A DNA stretch of 64,000 nt from Streptomyces sp. NBC_00510 (GTDB lineage Bacteria; Actinomycetota; Actinomycetes; Streptomycetales; Streptomycetaceae): the NCBI GenBank assembly GCA_036013505.1, contig CP107851.1:7488001-7552000 (forward strand). The letters are read 5' to 3'. The notes beneath the pieces are model-generated. The model was not told where the DNA came from, made no database searches, and saw only the letters and a program-made list of their open reading frames with translations. Of this stretch, positions 53,001-60,514 are shown one piece after another. Every line of letters starts with the position of its first letter. Positions within the stretch are counted from its first letter, which is position 1. The translations under genes and the position numbers were made by a program.

Positions 53001-53225
53001 ATCGCCCCCGAGGTCCTCGCGGCCTGCATCGCCGGCCACCGCAGCGCGGAGCCCGGCCACCGCGCGGCGCTGACCAAGCTGGGCCTGCGCCCGCTCGTCG
53101 AACTCGACCTGCGCCTCGGCGAGGGCACCGGCGCGCTGCTGGCGCTGCCGCTGGTGCAGAGTGCTGCGCGGGCGATGCACGAGGTGGCGACGTTCGACTC
53201 TGCGGGGGTCACCGAGAAGTCCTGA
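50046..53225 (+). CDS. cobT: BluB-CobT fusion with long disordered N-terminus
   Basis: A 1059-residue protein. Residues 1 to about 485 are low-complexity Pro/Ala/Val/Glu (runs of VVVPEPVVVPEPEPVAVVPE type). About 487-705 is BluB, the flavin-destroying 5,6-dimethylbenzimidazole synthase (AVRDAVHRVIRERRDIRNGF, APSVGHSQPWDFVVIRS, GWVSFFDEREMV). About 710-1055 is CobT, which joins that base to nicotinate mononucleotide (RMTKPAGALGMLE, IFAGDHGVHAQGVTAWPQEV, GEMGVANTTVSAAL, catalytic Glu in LRLGEGTGALLALPLVQ). The two successive steps of lower-ligand synthesis are thus fused. The disordered arm's role is unknown. ATG at 50046; an upstream ATG at 50030 is out of frame. Confidence 0.93.
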   Translation: MTDTGQVPGEGLPENAGEEAVLQPHADLPGSGAQQQSVPSWDVDPLTAPVPPEYHYLDQPSGPVPAEEEEEMLLMPGLQGSWGDPQPVPPQPTPVAVPVPAPAPVTPAAPVPAQAPAPTPVPVEHTPHGVPVAPAGIEHDAHESGGRDSVSLDYSAVRTELPLAPGMPAPEPIPAEQAVPPQPAPFVIEHAVPEQAVPVAAEPVAQPGPAEEAVQIRAAEPAPQPHVPAQAQLQEAAPVPPRRPLHMGPPIPDPSNGGGIVRSLADRGPATPPPAPQPVPAPMSQSGPPTIGPEYLDIPRDEAPAETQAPVPAPASGETWTAPVPEAVVPAPAPAPEPEPVAAPASPLETPDEPLPFGMEPAAEVPVAPVVPEVPEPVVVPEAVVVPEPVVVPEPEPVAVVPEPEPVVEAVVEPEPEPVPAVEPEAPVAVEPVAEPAPAAVVQEETPVTVAEPQHEADLAPEEPQASEAPEADEEEDPELLLPAAEGYDPAVRDAVHRVIRERRDIRNGFRKDPIPHEVLIRVLEAAHTAPSVGHSQPWDFVVIRSAKTRERMHELAMQQREAYAKSLPKGRAKQFRELKIEAILDTPVNIVVTADPTRGGRHTLGRYTQPQMAPYSSALAVENLWLAARAEGLGVGWVSFFDEREMVRELGLPEHLEVVAYLCVGYVDEFPEDPELVQSGWSKRRPLAWVVHEEEYGNRALPGAEPHNLLEETLRGIRPLDAKALGEAWERQKRMTKPAGALGMLEIISAQLSGLSRQCPPPIPEPAAVAIFAGDHGVHAQGVTAWPQEVTGQMVANFLGGGAVCNAFAHQVGAEVCVVDVGVASDLPSTPGLLPRKVRPGTADMTAGPAMSREEALRAIEVGIETARDLVAAGNKALLTGEMGVANTTVSAALISVYTGVDPAEVTGRGTGINDEMHARKIDVVRRALELHQPDPSDPIEVLAAIGGLEHAAMVGLLLGAASLRTPVILDGVSAGAAALVARAIAPEVLAACIAGHRSAEPGHRAALTKLGLRPLVELDLRLGEGTGALLALPLVQSAARAMHEVATFDSAGVTEKS

Positions 53226-53455
53226 CCCGGGCGGTCGTGGTGGGCGTGGGGTGTCCCTTGCGGCCCGGTGGGTGTGTGCGGGTTGTTTGCGCCTGCGGCG
53301 GGCATCCCCCACCACCCGCCCTCCCCCCATCCTTCGGCCGGGGGGACCCCCACCTCGGGGCTCGCGGTTTGGCCCTACATCGTTCGGCGCCGAGTCCCCC
53401 GCTCGTCCCCTGCGGCGGCACCCCGCCGCACCCCCTCCCGTCGTATGGGCGACTG

Positions 53456-53523
53456 ACGGCCGGTGGGGGTGAGTAAGGCACTTGCGGCAACCCCGGACCG
53501 CCTTCTCACCCCCCACCGGCCGT
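53456..53523 (+). repeat. island B module 1: long GC hairpin
   Basis: ACGGCCGGTGGGGGTGAG (53456-53473) pairs with CTCACCCCCCACCGGCCGT (53505-53523), one unpaired base in about 18 pairs. The loop begins TAAGGCACTTGCGGCAACCC, nearly as in island A. Confidence 0.88.
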
Positions 53524-53563
53524 TGGTCGCCGCTCGATACGGAGGGGGCGGGGTCGTAGGGGT

Positions 53564-53658
53564 GGGCGTTCTGGACGCTGACGTGTATTTGTTGTGCGGC
53601 ACAGACGGCACAACAAGTGCCGCCCGCCATGCACATAAATATGCGGTCCAGAATGCCC
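53564..53658 (+). repeat. island B module 2: 95-base imperfect palindrome
   Basis: Runs from GGGCGTTCTGGAC to GTCCAGAATGCCC. Its first 45 and last 35 bases match island A; the centre differs (ACAACAAGTGCC in place of ACCGATCTTGACC). Confidence 0.88.
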
Positions 53659-53936
53659 AGCCCCGGAGGCCCCGCCCCCGGCCCACCATGCACGCGCGCA
53701 GGCCCGCACCAACCGCGCCGGGCAATCGGGCGGGCGGGCGGGGGATGCCCGCCGCAGGCGCAAACAACCCGCACACGACAACAACGGCAAGCGCACCGCA
53801 GGTGTGATCTTGGGCGCTGCGGCGCAGCCACCCCGCACCGTAGGGTTGGGGCGGGGCAGGGTCGCCCCGCACCCCCGCACCCCCGCAACCCCACCCCCCG
53901 TCGCGCCGCAAGGCACACCCGAGGAGCCGCACCGCC

Positions 53937-55184
53937 ATGACTGCCGCCGAGGACCGCAACGACGCACCCGCCTACCCCGTCGGACTGCGCCTCACGGGCC
54001 GCCGCGTGGTCGTCCTCGGCGGTGGCCAGGTCGCCCAGCGCAGGCTGCCCCCGCTGGTCGCGGCCGGCGCCGAGGTCGTCCTGGTCTCCCCGTCCGCGAC
54101 GCCGTCCGTCGACGCGATGGCCGCCGCGGGCGAGATCCGCTGGGAGCGCCGCCGTTACCGGCCGGGCGACCTGGCCGACGCCTGGTACGCGCTCATCGCC
54201 ACCACCGACCCCGAGGCGAACGCCGCGGCCTCCGCGGAGGCGGAGGAGCGCCGCGTGTGGTGCGTCCGCAGCGACGACGCCGAGGCGGCGACCGCGTGGA
54301 CGCCGGCGACCGGCCGTACGGAGGGCGTGACCGTCGCCGTCCTCACGGGCCGGGACCCGCGGCGTTCCGCGGCCGTGCGGGACGCGATCGTGGAGGGCCT
54401 GCGCGACGGTTCGCTCGCCGCGCCGCAGCACCGGGGGAGGACCCCGGGCGTGGCGCTGGTCGGCGGCGGCCCGGGTGACCCGGACCTGATCACGGTGCGC
54501 GGCCGCCGGCTGCTCGCGGAGGCGGACGTCGTCATCGCCGACCGGCTCGGCCCCCGCGACCTGCTCGACGAACTGCCGCCGCACGTCGAGGTGATCGACG
54601 CCGCGAAGATCCCGTACGGCCGGGCGATGGCCCAGGAGGCGATCAACGCGGCGCTCATCGAGCACGCGAAGGCCGGCAAGGCGGTCGTGCGGCTCAAGGG
54701 CGGGGACCCGTACGTGTTCGGGCGCGGCATGGAGGAGGCGGAGGCGCTCGCGGAGGCGGGCATCCCGTGCACCGTCGTGCCGGGGATCTCCAGCTCCATC
54801 AGCGTCCCGGCCGCCGCCGGCATCCCGGTCACGCACCGGGGCGTGGCGCACGAGTTCACCGTGGTCAGCGGCCATGTGGCCCCGGAGGACCCGCGCTCGC
54901 TCGTGGACTGGGCGGCCCTCGCCCGGCTGCGCGGAACGCTGGTGCTGCTGATGGCCGTGGAGCGGATCGGCTCGATCGCGGCGGCGCTCGTGGAGCACGG
55001 CCGGGGCGCGGACACCCCCGTCGCGGTGATCCAGGAGGGCACGACGGCGGCCCAGCGCCGGGTCGACGCGACGCTCGCGACGGTGGGGGAGCGGGTGGCG
55101 CAGGAGGGCATCCGGCCGCCCGCGGTGATCGTCATCGGCGAGGTCGTCGCCGTGGGCGATCGCGTAACCGGCGGTAACCAGTGA
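53937..55184 (+). CDS. cysG: siroheme synthase / uroporphyrinogen-III C-methyltransferase
   Basis: A 415-residue bifunctional protein. The N-terminal Met8-like domain (about 15-160, RRVVVLGGGQVAQRRLPPLV) oxidises precorrin-2 with NAD and may chelate iron. The C-terminal SUMT domain (about 172-405, VALVGGGPGDPDLITVRGRR, VVRLKGGDPYVFGRG, VTHRGVAHEFTVVSGH) makes precorrin-2 with SAM. It feeds siroheme for sulfite/nitrite reductases and the corrin path, matching the cobL and BluB-CobT genes upstream. The usual Ser/Asp residues of the chelatase part are not fully clear. ATG at 53937. Confidence 0.93.
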   Translation: MTAAEDRNDAPAYPVGLRLTGRRVVVLGGGQVAQRRLPPLVAAGAEVVLVSPSATPSVDAMAAAGEIRWERRRYRPGDLADAWYALIATTDPEANAAASAEAEERRVWCVRSDDAEAATAWTPATGRTEGVTVAVLTGRDPRRSAAVRDAIVEGLRDGSLAAPQHRGRTPGVALVGGGPGDPDLITVRGRRLLAEADVVIADRLGPRDLLDELPPHVEVIDAAKIPYGRAMAQEAINAALIEHAKAGKAVVRLKGGDPYVFGRGMEEAEALAEAGIPCTVVPGISSSISVPAAAGIPVTHRGVAHEFTVVSGHVAPEDPRSLVDWAALARLRGTLVLLMAVERIGSIAAALVEHGRGADTPVAVIQEGTTAAQRRVDATLATVGERVAQEGIRPPAVIVIGEVVAVGDRVTGGNQ

Positions 55185-55230
55185 CGTCGGTGCCGTTGGC
55201 ACCGCACTTCGGACAAGGCAGTATCACCCT

Positions 55231-56049
55231 GTGGCTGAGCTCATCACCATCGACGATCCCGACGACCCGCGTCTGCACGACTACACGTCGCTGACCGACG
55301 TGGAGCTGCGCCGACGCCGCGAGCCGGCCGAGGGGCTGTTCATCGCGGAGGGCGAGAAGGTCATCCGGCGCGCCCGGCAGGCCGGTTACCGCATGCGCTC
55401 CATGCTGCTGTCCGCCAAGTGGGTCGACGTCATGCGGGACGTCATCGACGAGGTCCCGGCGCCGGTCTACGCGGTCAGCCCGGAACTCGCCGAGCAGGTG
55501 ACCGGCTACCACGTGCACCGCGGGGCCCTCGCCTCGATGCAGCGCAGGCAACTGCCCGACGCGGCGGCCCTGCTGGGCGACGCGCGGCGGATCGTCGTCA
55601 TGGAGTCGGTCAACGACCACACCAACATCGGCGCCATCTTCCGCAGCGCCGCCGCCCTCGGCATGGACGCCGTCCTGCTCTCCCCGGACTGCGCCGACCC
55701 GCTGTACCGCAGGTCGGTCAAGGTCTCGATGGGCGCCGTCTTCTCCGTCCCGTACGCCCGGCTGGAGAGCTGGCCCCGGGACCTGGAGGCGGTCCGGGAG
55801 GCGGGCTTCAAGCTGCTCGCGCTGACCCCCGACGAGAAGGCGACCGACATCGACGAGGCCGCCCCGCACCGCCTGGAACGCGCGGCGCTGATGCTCGGCG
55901 CCGAGGGCGACGGCCTGTCGACCCGCGCCCTGGTCGCCGCCGACGAGTGGGTGCGCATCCCCATGGCGCACGGGGTGGACTCCCTGAACGTGGGGGCGGC
56001 CGCCGCGGTCGCGTTCTACGCGGTGGCGACCGGCCGCCCCCGGGACTGA
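55231..56049 (+). CDS. TrmH/SpoU-family RNA methyltransferase
   Basis: A 272-residue SPOUT enzyme with a substrate-binding N-terminal domain (IAEGEKVIRRARQAGYRMRS) and knot motifs MESVNDHTNIGAIFRSAAAL, LGAEGDGLSTRAL and VDSLNVGAAAAVAFYAV. SAM-dependent ribose methylation of rRNA or tRNA is expected; the target is unknown. GTG at 55231 lies six bases after CAGTAT (55219-55224), so transcription may be leaderless. It is a second such protein in the window and is only distantly similar to that at 2168. Confidence 0.9.
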   Translation: MAELITIDDPDDPRLHDYTSLTDVELRRRREPAEGLFIAEGEKVIRRARQAGYRMRSMLLSAKWVDVMRDVIDEVPAPVYAVSPELAEQVTGYHVHRGALASMQRRQLPDAAALLGDARRIVVMESVNDHTNIGAIFRSAAALGMDAVLLSPDCADPLYRRSVKVSMGAVFSVPYARLESWPRDLEAVREAGFKLLALTPDEKATDIDEAAPHRLERAALMLGAEGDGLSTRALVAADEWVRIPMAHGVDSLNVGAAAAVAFYAVATGRPRD

Positions 56050-56050
56050 C

Positions 56051-57175
56051 TCAGCCCGCCGCGGCCGGCAGGTCCACCAGGGCGGCGAGGGCCGCCCGGT
56101 GGCGGCCGGGCGTGCCCAGGGCGATCTCGTCGGCCTTGGCGCGCTTCAGCCGCAGGTGGGCCGGGTGCTCCCAGGTCATGCCGATGCCGCCGTGCAGTTG
56201 GACGCACTCCTCGGCGGCCCGCACGGCGACCGGCGCGCAGAACGACTGCGCCACGGCCACCGCGACCGGGGCGTCCGCGCTGTCGCCCGCGAGCGCGTCG
56301 GCTGCGTTGCGCGCGGCGGCGCGGGACTGGACGACCTCGAGCCACAGGTCCGCGAGCCGGTGCTTGAGGGACTGGAAGGAGCCCACGACCCGGCCGAACT
56401 GGTGACGCTCCTTCAGGTACGCCACCGTCTCGTCCAGGCACCACTGGGCCAGGCCCAGTTGCTCGGAGGCCAGCAGCCCCGCCCCCGTCAGCAGGGCCCG
56501 TTCCACGGCCGCCGCGGCGGTCCCGGGCCCGGCGAGCCGGCGGGCCGCCGCCCCGTCGAAGGAGACGTCCGCGATCGGCCGGGTCAGGTCGAGCGGCACC
56601 GGTACGGACAGGGCGACCCCGGGCGCGTCGGTGCGCACCTCGTAGAGCCCGGGCCCGTCCGGACCGTTCCCGGGCACGATCAGCACGTCCGCGGCGGTCG
56701 CGTCGGCGACGCTGGTCACGCGCCCGGCGAGGACGCCGTCCGCGTCGGCCCGTACCCCCTGGGAGACGTCCGCGCCCGGCGCCGTGGGCAGCGGCACGGC
56801 CAGGGCGGCCGTCTGCTCGCCCTCCGCGAGGCGCGTCACGACGGCGTCGGCCTCCGCGGTGCCGGCCGCCAGCAGGGCCGCGGTGGCCAGCACGGCGCTG
56901 CCCAGGAAGGGCACGGGCGCCACGAAGGCCCCCAGCTCCTCCAGAACGACCGCGGCCTCCCGCGCGGAGGCGCCCTGGCCGCCGAGCTTCTCCGGCACCA
57001 GCAGCCCCGCGACCCCCACCTCCCGGGCCAGGGTCCGCCACAGCGCCGCGTCGTACGGCGCGTCGCCCTCGCAGCGCGCCAGGACGTCCGCCGGTGCGCA
57101 CCGGTCGGTGAGCAGACCGCGCACCGCGGCGCGCAGGTCGTTCTCGACGTCGGAGTAGAGCAGGTCGGAGCTCAT
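56051..57175 (-). CDS. acyl-CoA dehydrogenase, short partner subunit
   Basis: A 374-residue FAD protein. It has KERHQFGRVVGSFQSLKHRL and the C-terminal FAD/CoA signature ECVQLHGGIGMTWEHPAHLR, but the N-terminal and middle domains are shorter and poorer in cofactor motifs than in classical enzymes. Its overlap with the next gene (ATGA) suggests the two form the heteromeric alpha2-beta2 ACAD found in actinobacterial steroid and branched-chain acyl-CoA pathways. Substrate is inference. ATG at 57175. Confidence 0.88.
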   Translation of the reverse strand: MSSDLLYSDVENDLRAAVRGLLTDRCAPADVLARCEGDAPYDAALWRTLAREVGVAGLLVPEKLGGQGASAREAAVVLEELGAFVAPVPFLGSAVLATAALLAAGTAEADAVVTRLAEGEQTAALAVPLPTAPGADVSQGVRADADGVLAGRVTSVADATAADVLIVPGNGPDGPGLYEVRTDAPGVALSVPVPLDLTRPIADVSFDGAAARRLAGPGTAAAAVERALLTGAGLLASEQLGLAQWCLDETVAYLKERHQFGRVVGSFQSLKHRLADLWLEVVQSRAAARNAADALAGDSADAPVAVAVAQSFCAPVAVRAAEECVQLHGGIGMTWEHPAHLRLKRAKADEIALGTPGRHRAALAALVDLPAAAG

Positions 57176-58356
57176 CGCGGCAGGTCCTTCCAGGGGACGT
57201 CCTTGTCCGTACGGGGCTCGGAGGGCAGGCCGAGGACGCGCTCGGAGATGATGTTGCGGAGGATCTCGGACGTGCCGCCCTCGATCGAGTTGCCCTTGGC
57301 CCGCAGATAGCGGTAACCGGCGTCGCGGCCGTAGAAGTCGACGATCTCCGGGCGGCTCATCGTCCAGTCGCCGTACCGCAGCCCGTCCTCGCCCAGCAGC
57401 TCGACCTCCAGACCGCTGATGTGCTGGTTGAGCGAGGCGAACGCCAGCTTCATGCCCGAGCCCTCGGGGCCCGGGGCGCCCACGGCGAGCTGCTGGCGCA
57501 GCCGTTCGCCCGTGAGGCGGGTGACCTCGGCGTCCACCCACAGCCGCAGCAGCCGGTCGTGCAGGTCCGGCGTGCGCAGCTCGGGCCGCTCCCGCCACGT
57601 CGCGGTGACGGTGCCGATCATCCCGCCCTCGCGGGGAAGCGCGGTGCCGCCGATGGCGACCCGCTCGTTCATCAGCGTCGTCTGCGCCACGCGCCAGCCG
57701 TCACCGACCTCGCCGAGTCGGTGGGCGTCGGGGATCCGCACGTCCGTGAGGAAGACCTCGTTGAACTCGGCCTCACCCGTGATCTGCCGCAACGGCCGCA
57801 CCTCGACGCCCGGGTCCGTCATGTCGCACACGAAGTACGTGATGCCCTGGTGCTTGGGCACGTCCGGGTCGGTGCGGGCGATCAGGATCGCCCAGCGCGC
57901 GTTGTGGGCGTTGGACGTCCACACCTTCTGGCCGGTGACGATCCAGCCGTCGCCGTCGCGCACCGCGCGGGTGCGCAGGCCCGCCAGGTCCGAGCCGGCG
58001 CCGGGCTCGCTGAACAGCTGGCACCAGACCTCCTCCCCGGTCCACAGCGGGCGCAGGAAGTGCGCCTTCTGCTCCTCGGTGCCGTACCGGAGGACGGTGG
58101 GGGCCGCCATCCCGAGGCCGATGCCGATCCGGCGCGGTTCGTTGTCCGGCGCCCCGGCGGCCGTCAGTTCGGCGTCCACGACCCCCTGCTGGGTGCGCGG
58201 CGCACCCAGCCCGCCGAGGCCCTCCGGGTAGTGCACCCACGCCAGGCCGGCGTCGAACCTGGCCCGCAGGAAGTCCAGGCGGTCCGTCGCCGCCGGATCG
58301 TGAGAGGCCAGCAGCGCGCGCACCCGCTCGCGCAGCTCCTCCGGTGTGACCGTCAT
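57172..58356 (-). CDS. acyl-CoA dehydrogenase, catalytic-type subunit
   Basis: A 394-residue ACAD. WCQLFSEPGAGSDLAGLRTR and DGWIVTGQKVWTSNAHNAR are the FAD-binding core, and GIGLGMAAPTVLRYGTEEQK the substrate side. It is the first gene of a two-gene operon with the short ACAD (ATGA overlap). A palindrome lies 30 bases upstream of its start at 58356 and may bind a TetR-type lipid-sensing regulator. Together they likely desaturate an acyl-CoA with electrons passed to ETF. Confidence 0.92.
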   Translation of the reverse strand: MTVTPEELRERVRALLASHDPAATDRLDFLRARFDAGLAWVHYPEGLGGLGAPRTQQGVVDAELTAAGAPDNEPRRIGIGLGMAAPTVLRYGTEEQKAHFLRPLWTGEEVWCQLFSEPGAGSDLAGLRTRAVRDGDGWIVTGQKVWTSNAHNARWAILIARTDPDVPKHQGITYFVCDMTDPGVEVRPLRQITGEAEFNEVFLTDVRIPDAHRLGEVGDGWRVAQTTLMNERVAIGGTALPREGGMIGTVTATWRERPELRTPDLHDRLLRLWVDAEVTRLTGERLRQQLAVGAPGPEGSGMKLAFASLNQHISGLEVELLGEDGLRYGDWTMSRPEIVDFYGRDAGYRYLRAKGNSIEGGTSEILRNIISERVLGLPSEPRTDKDVPWKDLPR

Positions 58357-58386
58357 GCGAATGCGTCCCTCCGCGTGTGCGTAGCA

Positions 58387-58402
58387 CTAAGCAAGCGCTT
58401 AG
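58387..58402. promoter_or_regulatory. palindrome upstream of the acyl-CoA dehydrogenase operon
   Basis: CTAAGC-AAGC-GCTTAG at 58387-58402 is a perfect 6-4-6 inverted repeat, in the AT-rich stretch before the minus-strand start. Its form resembles operators of TetR regulators of fatty-acid genes. No cognate regulator is adjacent. Confidence 0.45.
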
Positions 58403-58595
58403 AAACTAGCTCACGGGGTGCCCTCCCGTCACCCCCTGGTGCGGCGCGTCTCGTGTGCGGCGCCGTGGTGGTTGCTGTTGCGGTTTCTCCCCCCGCCCGC
58501 CCTCCCCCAGCCTTCGGCCGGGGGACCCCCATCCGACGCGGTTGGTGCGGGCCTCGCGCGGTTCGTGGTGGGCCGGGGTCGGGGCCTGCGGGGCT

Positions 58596-58690
58596 GGGCA
58601 TTCTGGACCGCATATTTATGTGCATGGCGGGCGGTCCAGGTTGTGCCGTCTGTGCCGCACAACAAATACACGTCAGCGTCCAGAACGCCC
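58596..58690 (-). repeat. island C module 2: 95-base imperfect palindrome, inverted
   Basis: Plus-strand order is GGGCATTCTGGACC at 58596 through GTCCAGAACGCCC at 58690. It is the reverse complement of module 2 in A and B, with CATATTTATGTGC and GCACAACAAATACAC arms preserved. Confidence 0.87.
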
Positions 58691-58757
58691 ACCCTCCCCC
58701 AGCCTTCGTCCGGGGGTGCCCCCAACGACCCCGCCCCCTCCCTATCGCGGGCGGCCA

Positions 58758-58826
58758 ACGGCCGGAGGGGGGTCAGAAAGCGGTCCGGGGTCGCCCCAAG
58801 TGCCTCACTCACCCCCCACCGGCCGT
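58758..58826 (-). repeat. island C module 1: long GC hairpin, inverted
   Basis: ACGGCCGGAGGGGGGTCAG (58758-58776) pairs with CTCACCCCCCACCGGCCGT (58808-58826) with two mismatches. The arms keep their pairing although single bases differ among the three islands. Confidence 0.85.
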
Positions 58827-59070
58827 CAGTCGCCCCAACCTGCGGGAGGGGGTGTGGCGGGGTGCGCCCATGGGGGTCCCCCCGGCCGAAGGCTGGGGGA
58901 GGGCGGGCGGCGGGGAAACCGCCCGCCGCAGGCGCAACGCACCCGCACACAAACACCGGGCGACCGCCGCCGTCCTGCCCGGCTTTTCGGACGCCCTCCT
59001 CGTCCCCCTCGCGGAGGACCCCGACCCGCAGGGCGGACGTCCCGGTGGCAGTGCCTACGCGGTGGCAGGC

Positions 59071-60315
59071 CTACGGCGCGTGCGGCGCCGTCGCGTCGGC
59101 GCCGGCCCCGGGCAGCAGGCCGATGCCGCGGCTGGGGCCCTGGCAGCCCTGGGCGGCGGCGATGCCGAGCGCGACGAGGAGGGTCACGGTGACGAAGACG
59201 ATGAGCCGCTGCCGCAGCAGCCTGCGGTCGGCACCCACGGGCCGGCGGTTGGCCGGGGTGCGGGGAGCCGGGGTGCGGCCGGAGGGCGTCCGGGCCGGGG
59301 TGCGCGGCGTGGCGGGCGTGCGGGGGGAAGCCGGGGTGCGCGGCGCGGCGGGCGTGCCCGCCGCCGTCCGCCGCTCGGTCTGCTGGTCCGCGTACGCCTG
59401 CGCCCGCGGGCCGGTGGGCCGCTCGGCGCGCGGACCGGACGCCCTCGGCACGATGTCGCGCCGGCCCGGCGCCGCGCCGAGGCCACGGGCCTCACGGGCG
59501 GCGATCTCGGCCAGCCGCTCGGAGAGTTGGACCGTGCTGGGCCGCTGCTCCGGGTCCTTGGCGAGGCAGGCGTACACCAGCGGGGCCAGCGAGTCCGGCA
59601 CACCGGTGAGGTCCGGCTCCTCGTGGACGACCCGGTAGAGCATGACCTCCGAACTGCCCTGCCCGAACGGAGAGTCGCCCATCGCCGCGTACGCCAGCGT
59701 CGCGCCGAAGGCGAAGACGTCGGTGGCCGGGGTGACCGCCGCCCCGCGGACCTGCTCCGGCGCGAGGAACCCGGGGGAGCCGACGGCGGTGCCCACGTGG
59801 GTGAGGGTGCTGGCGCCGGTGGACCAGGCGATGCCGAAGTCGATGATCCGGGGGCCCTTGGGCGACAGCAGGATGTTGGAGGGCTTCAGGTCGCGGTGGA
59901 CGACCCCGGCCTCGTGGACGGCGACCAGTCCCTCCGCCAGCGCGGCGCCGATGGACGCGGTCTCGGCGGCCGGGAGCATGCCGTCCCGCGCGACCTTGTC
60001 GTGCAGGGAGGGCCCGGGAACGTACTGCGTGGCGAACCACGGGCGGTCCGCCTCCAGATCGGCGGCGACCAGCCGGGCCGTGCAGCCGCCGCGGATGCGT
60101 CTCGCCGCGGACACCTCGCGCGCGAAGCGCGAGCGGAACTCCTGGTCCTCGGCCAGCTCGGGGCGGATCACCTTCAGCGCGACCCGCTGGCCGCGCTTGT
60201 CGGCGCCCAGGTAGACGACCCCCATGCCGCCCGCGCCCAGCCTCCGGTGCAGGCGGAACGAGCCGACGACACGCGGGTCCTCGCGCCGGAGCCGCATCAT
60301 CGCCATGTCGTCCAT
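59071..60315 (-). CDS. membrane Ser/Thr protein kinase
   Basis: A 414-residue Hanks-type kinase. Glycine loop LGAGGMGVVYLG, Lys in RVALKVIRPE, catalytic loop VVHRDLKPSNILL, DFG in RIIDFGIAWS and the APE-like FLAPEQVRG are all intact (kinase domain about 18-275). A basic Thr-Pro-rich linker (RTPASPRTPATPRTPARTPS) leads to one membrane helix (LIVFVTVTLLVALGIAAA, about 370-387) and a short outer tail. There is no PASTA domain, so it does not sense peptidoglycan in the PknB manner. ATG at 60315. Confidence 0.93.
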   Translation of the reverse strand: MDDMAMMRLRREDPRVVGSFRLHRRLGAGGMGVVYLGADKRGQRVALKVIRPELAEDQEFRSRFAREVSAARRIRGGCTARLVAADLEADRPWFATQYVPGPSLHDKVARDGMLPAAETASIGAALAEGLVAVHEAGVVHRDLKPSNILLSPKGPRIIDFGIAWSTGASTLTHVGTAVGSPGFLAPEQVRGAAVTPATDVFAFGATLAYAAMGDSPFGQGSSEVMLYRVVHEEPDLTGVPDSLAPLVYACLAKDPEQRPSTVQLSERLAEIAAREARGLGAAPGRRDIVPRASGPRAERPTGPRAQAYADQQTERRTAAGTPAAPRTPASPRTPATPRTPARTPSGRTPAPRTPANRRPVGADRRLLRQRLIVFVTVTLLVALGIAAAQGCQGPSRGIGLLPGAGADATAPHAP

Positions 60316-60514
60316 CCCCGCTGCCTGCCTGGCCAGTCTGACGCCGACAGCTTACGGACTGACCGCCCGTCGCGCCGCGAGGCCGCGCCCGCGCGGGGCG
60401 GCGGATTGTCAGTGCCGGATGGGATCCTTGAAGAGTGGGGAAAGTTCCGGCCGCTGACGGGCCAGGAATTTCGTCATGCCGTCAACAGTCCGTCGGACAA
60501 GGGGGATTGACGCC

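Larger units (their letters stand above)
53226..53936 (+). repeat. repeat island B with perfect 37-base terminal inverted repeats
   Basis: The 711-base gap before cysG has no supportable gene. The core element 53274-53776 (503 bases) begins GTGTGCGGGTTGTTTGCGCC (53274-53310 for the whole repeat) and ends with its exact reverse complement at 53740-53776. Inside are one 29-base unit (53324-53352), hairpin module 1 (53456-53523) and palindrome module 2 (53564-53658). No target duplication is obvious. This is the cleanest of the three copies. Confidence 0.88.
58403..59066 (-). repeat. repeat island C (inverted copy)
   Basis: No gene is supportable here. The element spans about 58453-58950 and reads on the minus strand. 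Its clean end is 58921-58950; the other end (from 58453, GTGTGCGG) is decayed. It holds module 1 (58758-58826), module 2 (58596-58690) and three 29-base units at 58504-58531, 58696-58723 and, in the opposite sense, 58871-58899. The middle unit is extra relative to islands A and B. Confidence 0.82.

Noticed and set aside
53226..53936. Insertion sequence with its own transposase
   Set aside because: Ends look like terminal inverted repeats, but there is no transposase reading frame and no clear target duplication.
49941..55202. Open frame of more than 1700 codons on the minus strand across cobT and cysG
   Set aside because: It is a by-product of strong third-position G/C bias opposite real genes and passes through repeat island B; it matches no protein family.
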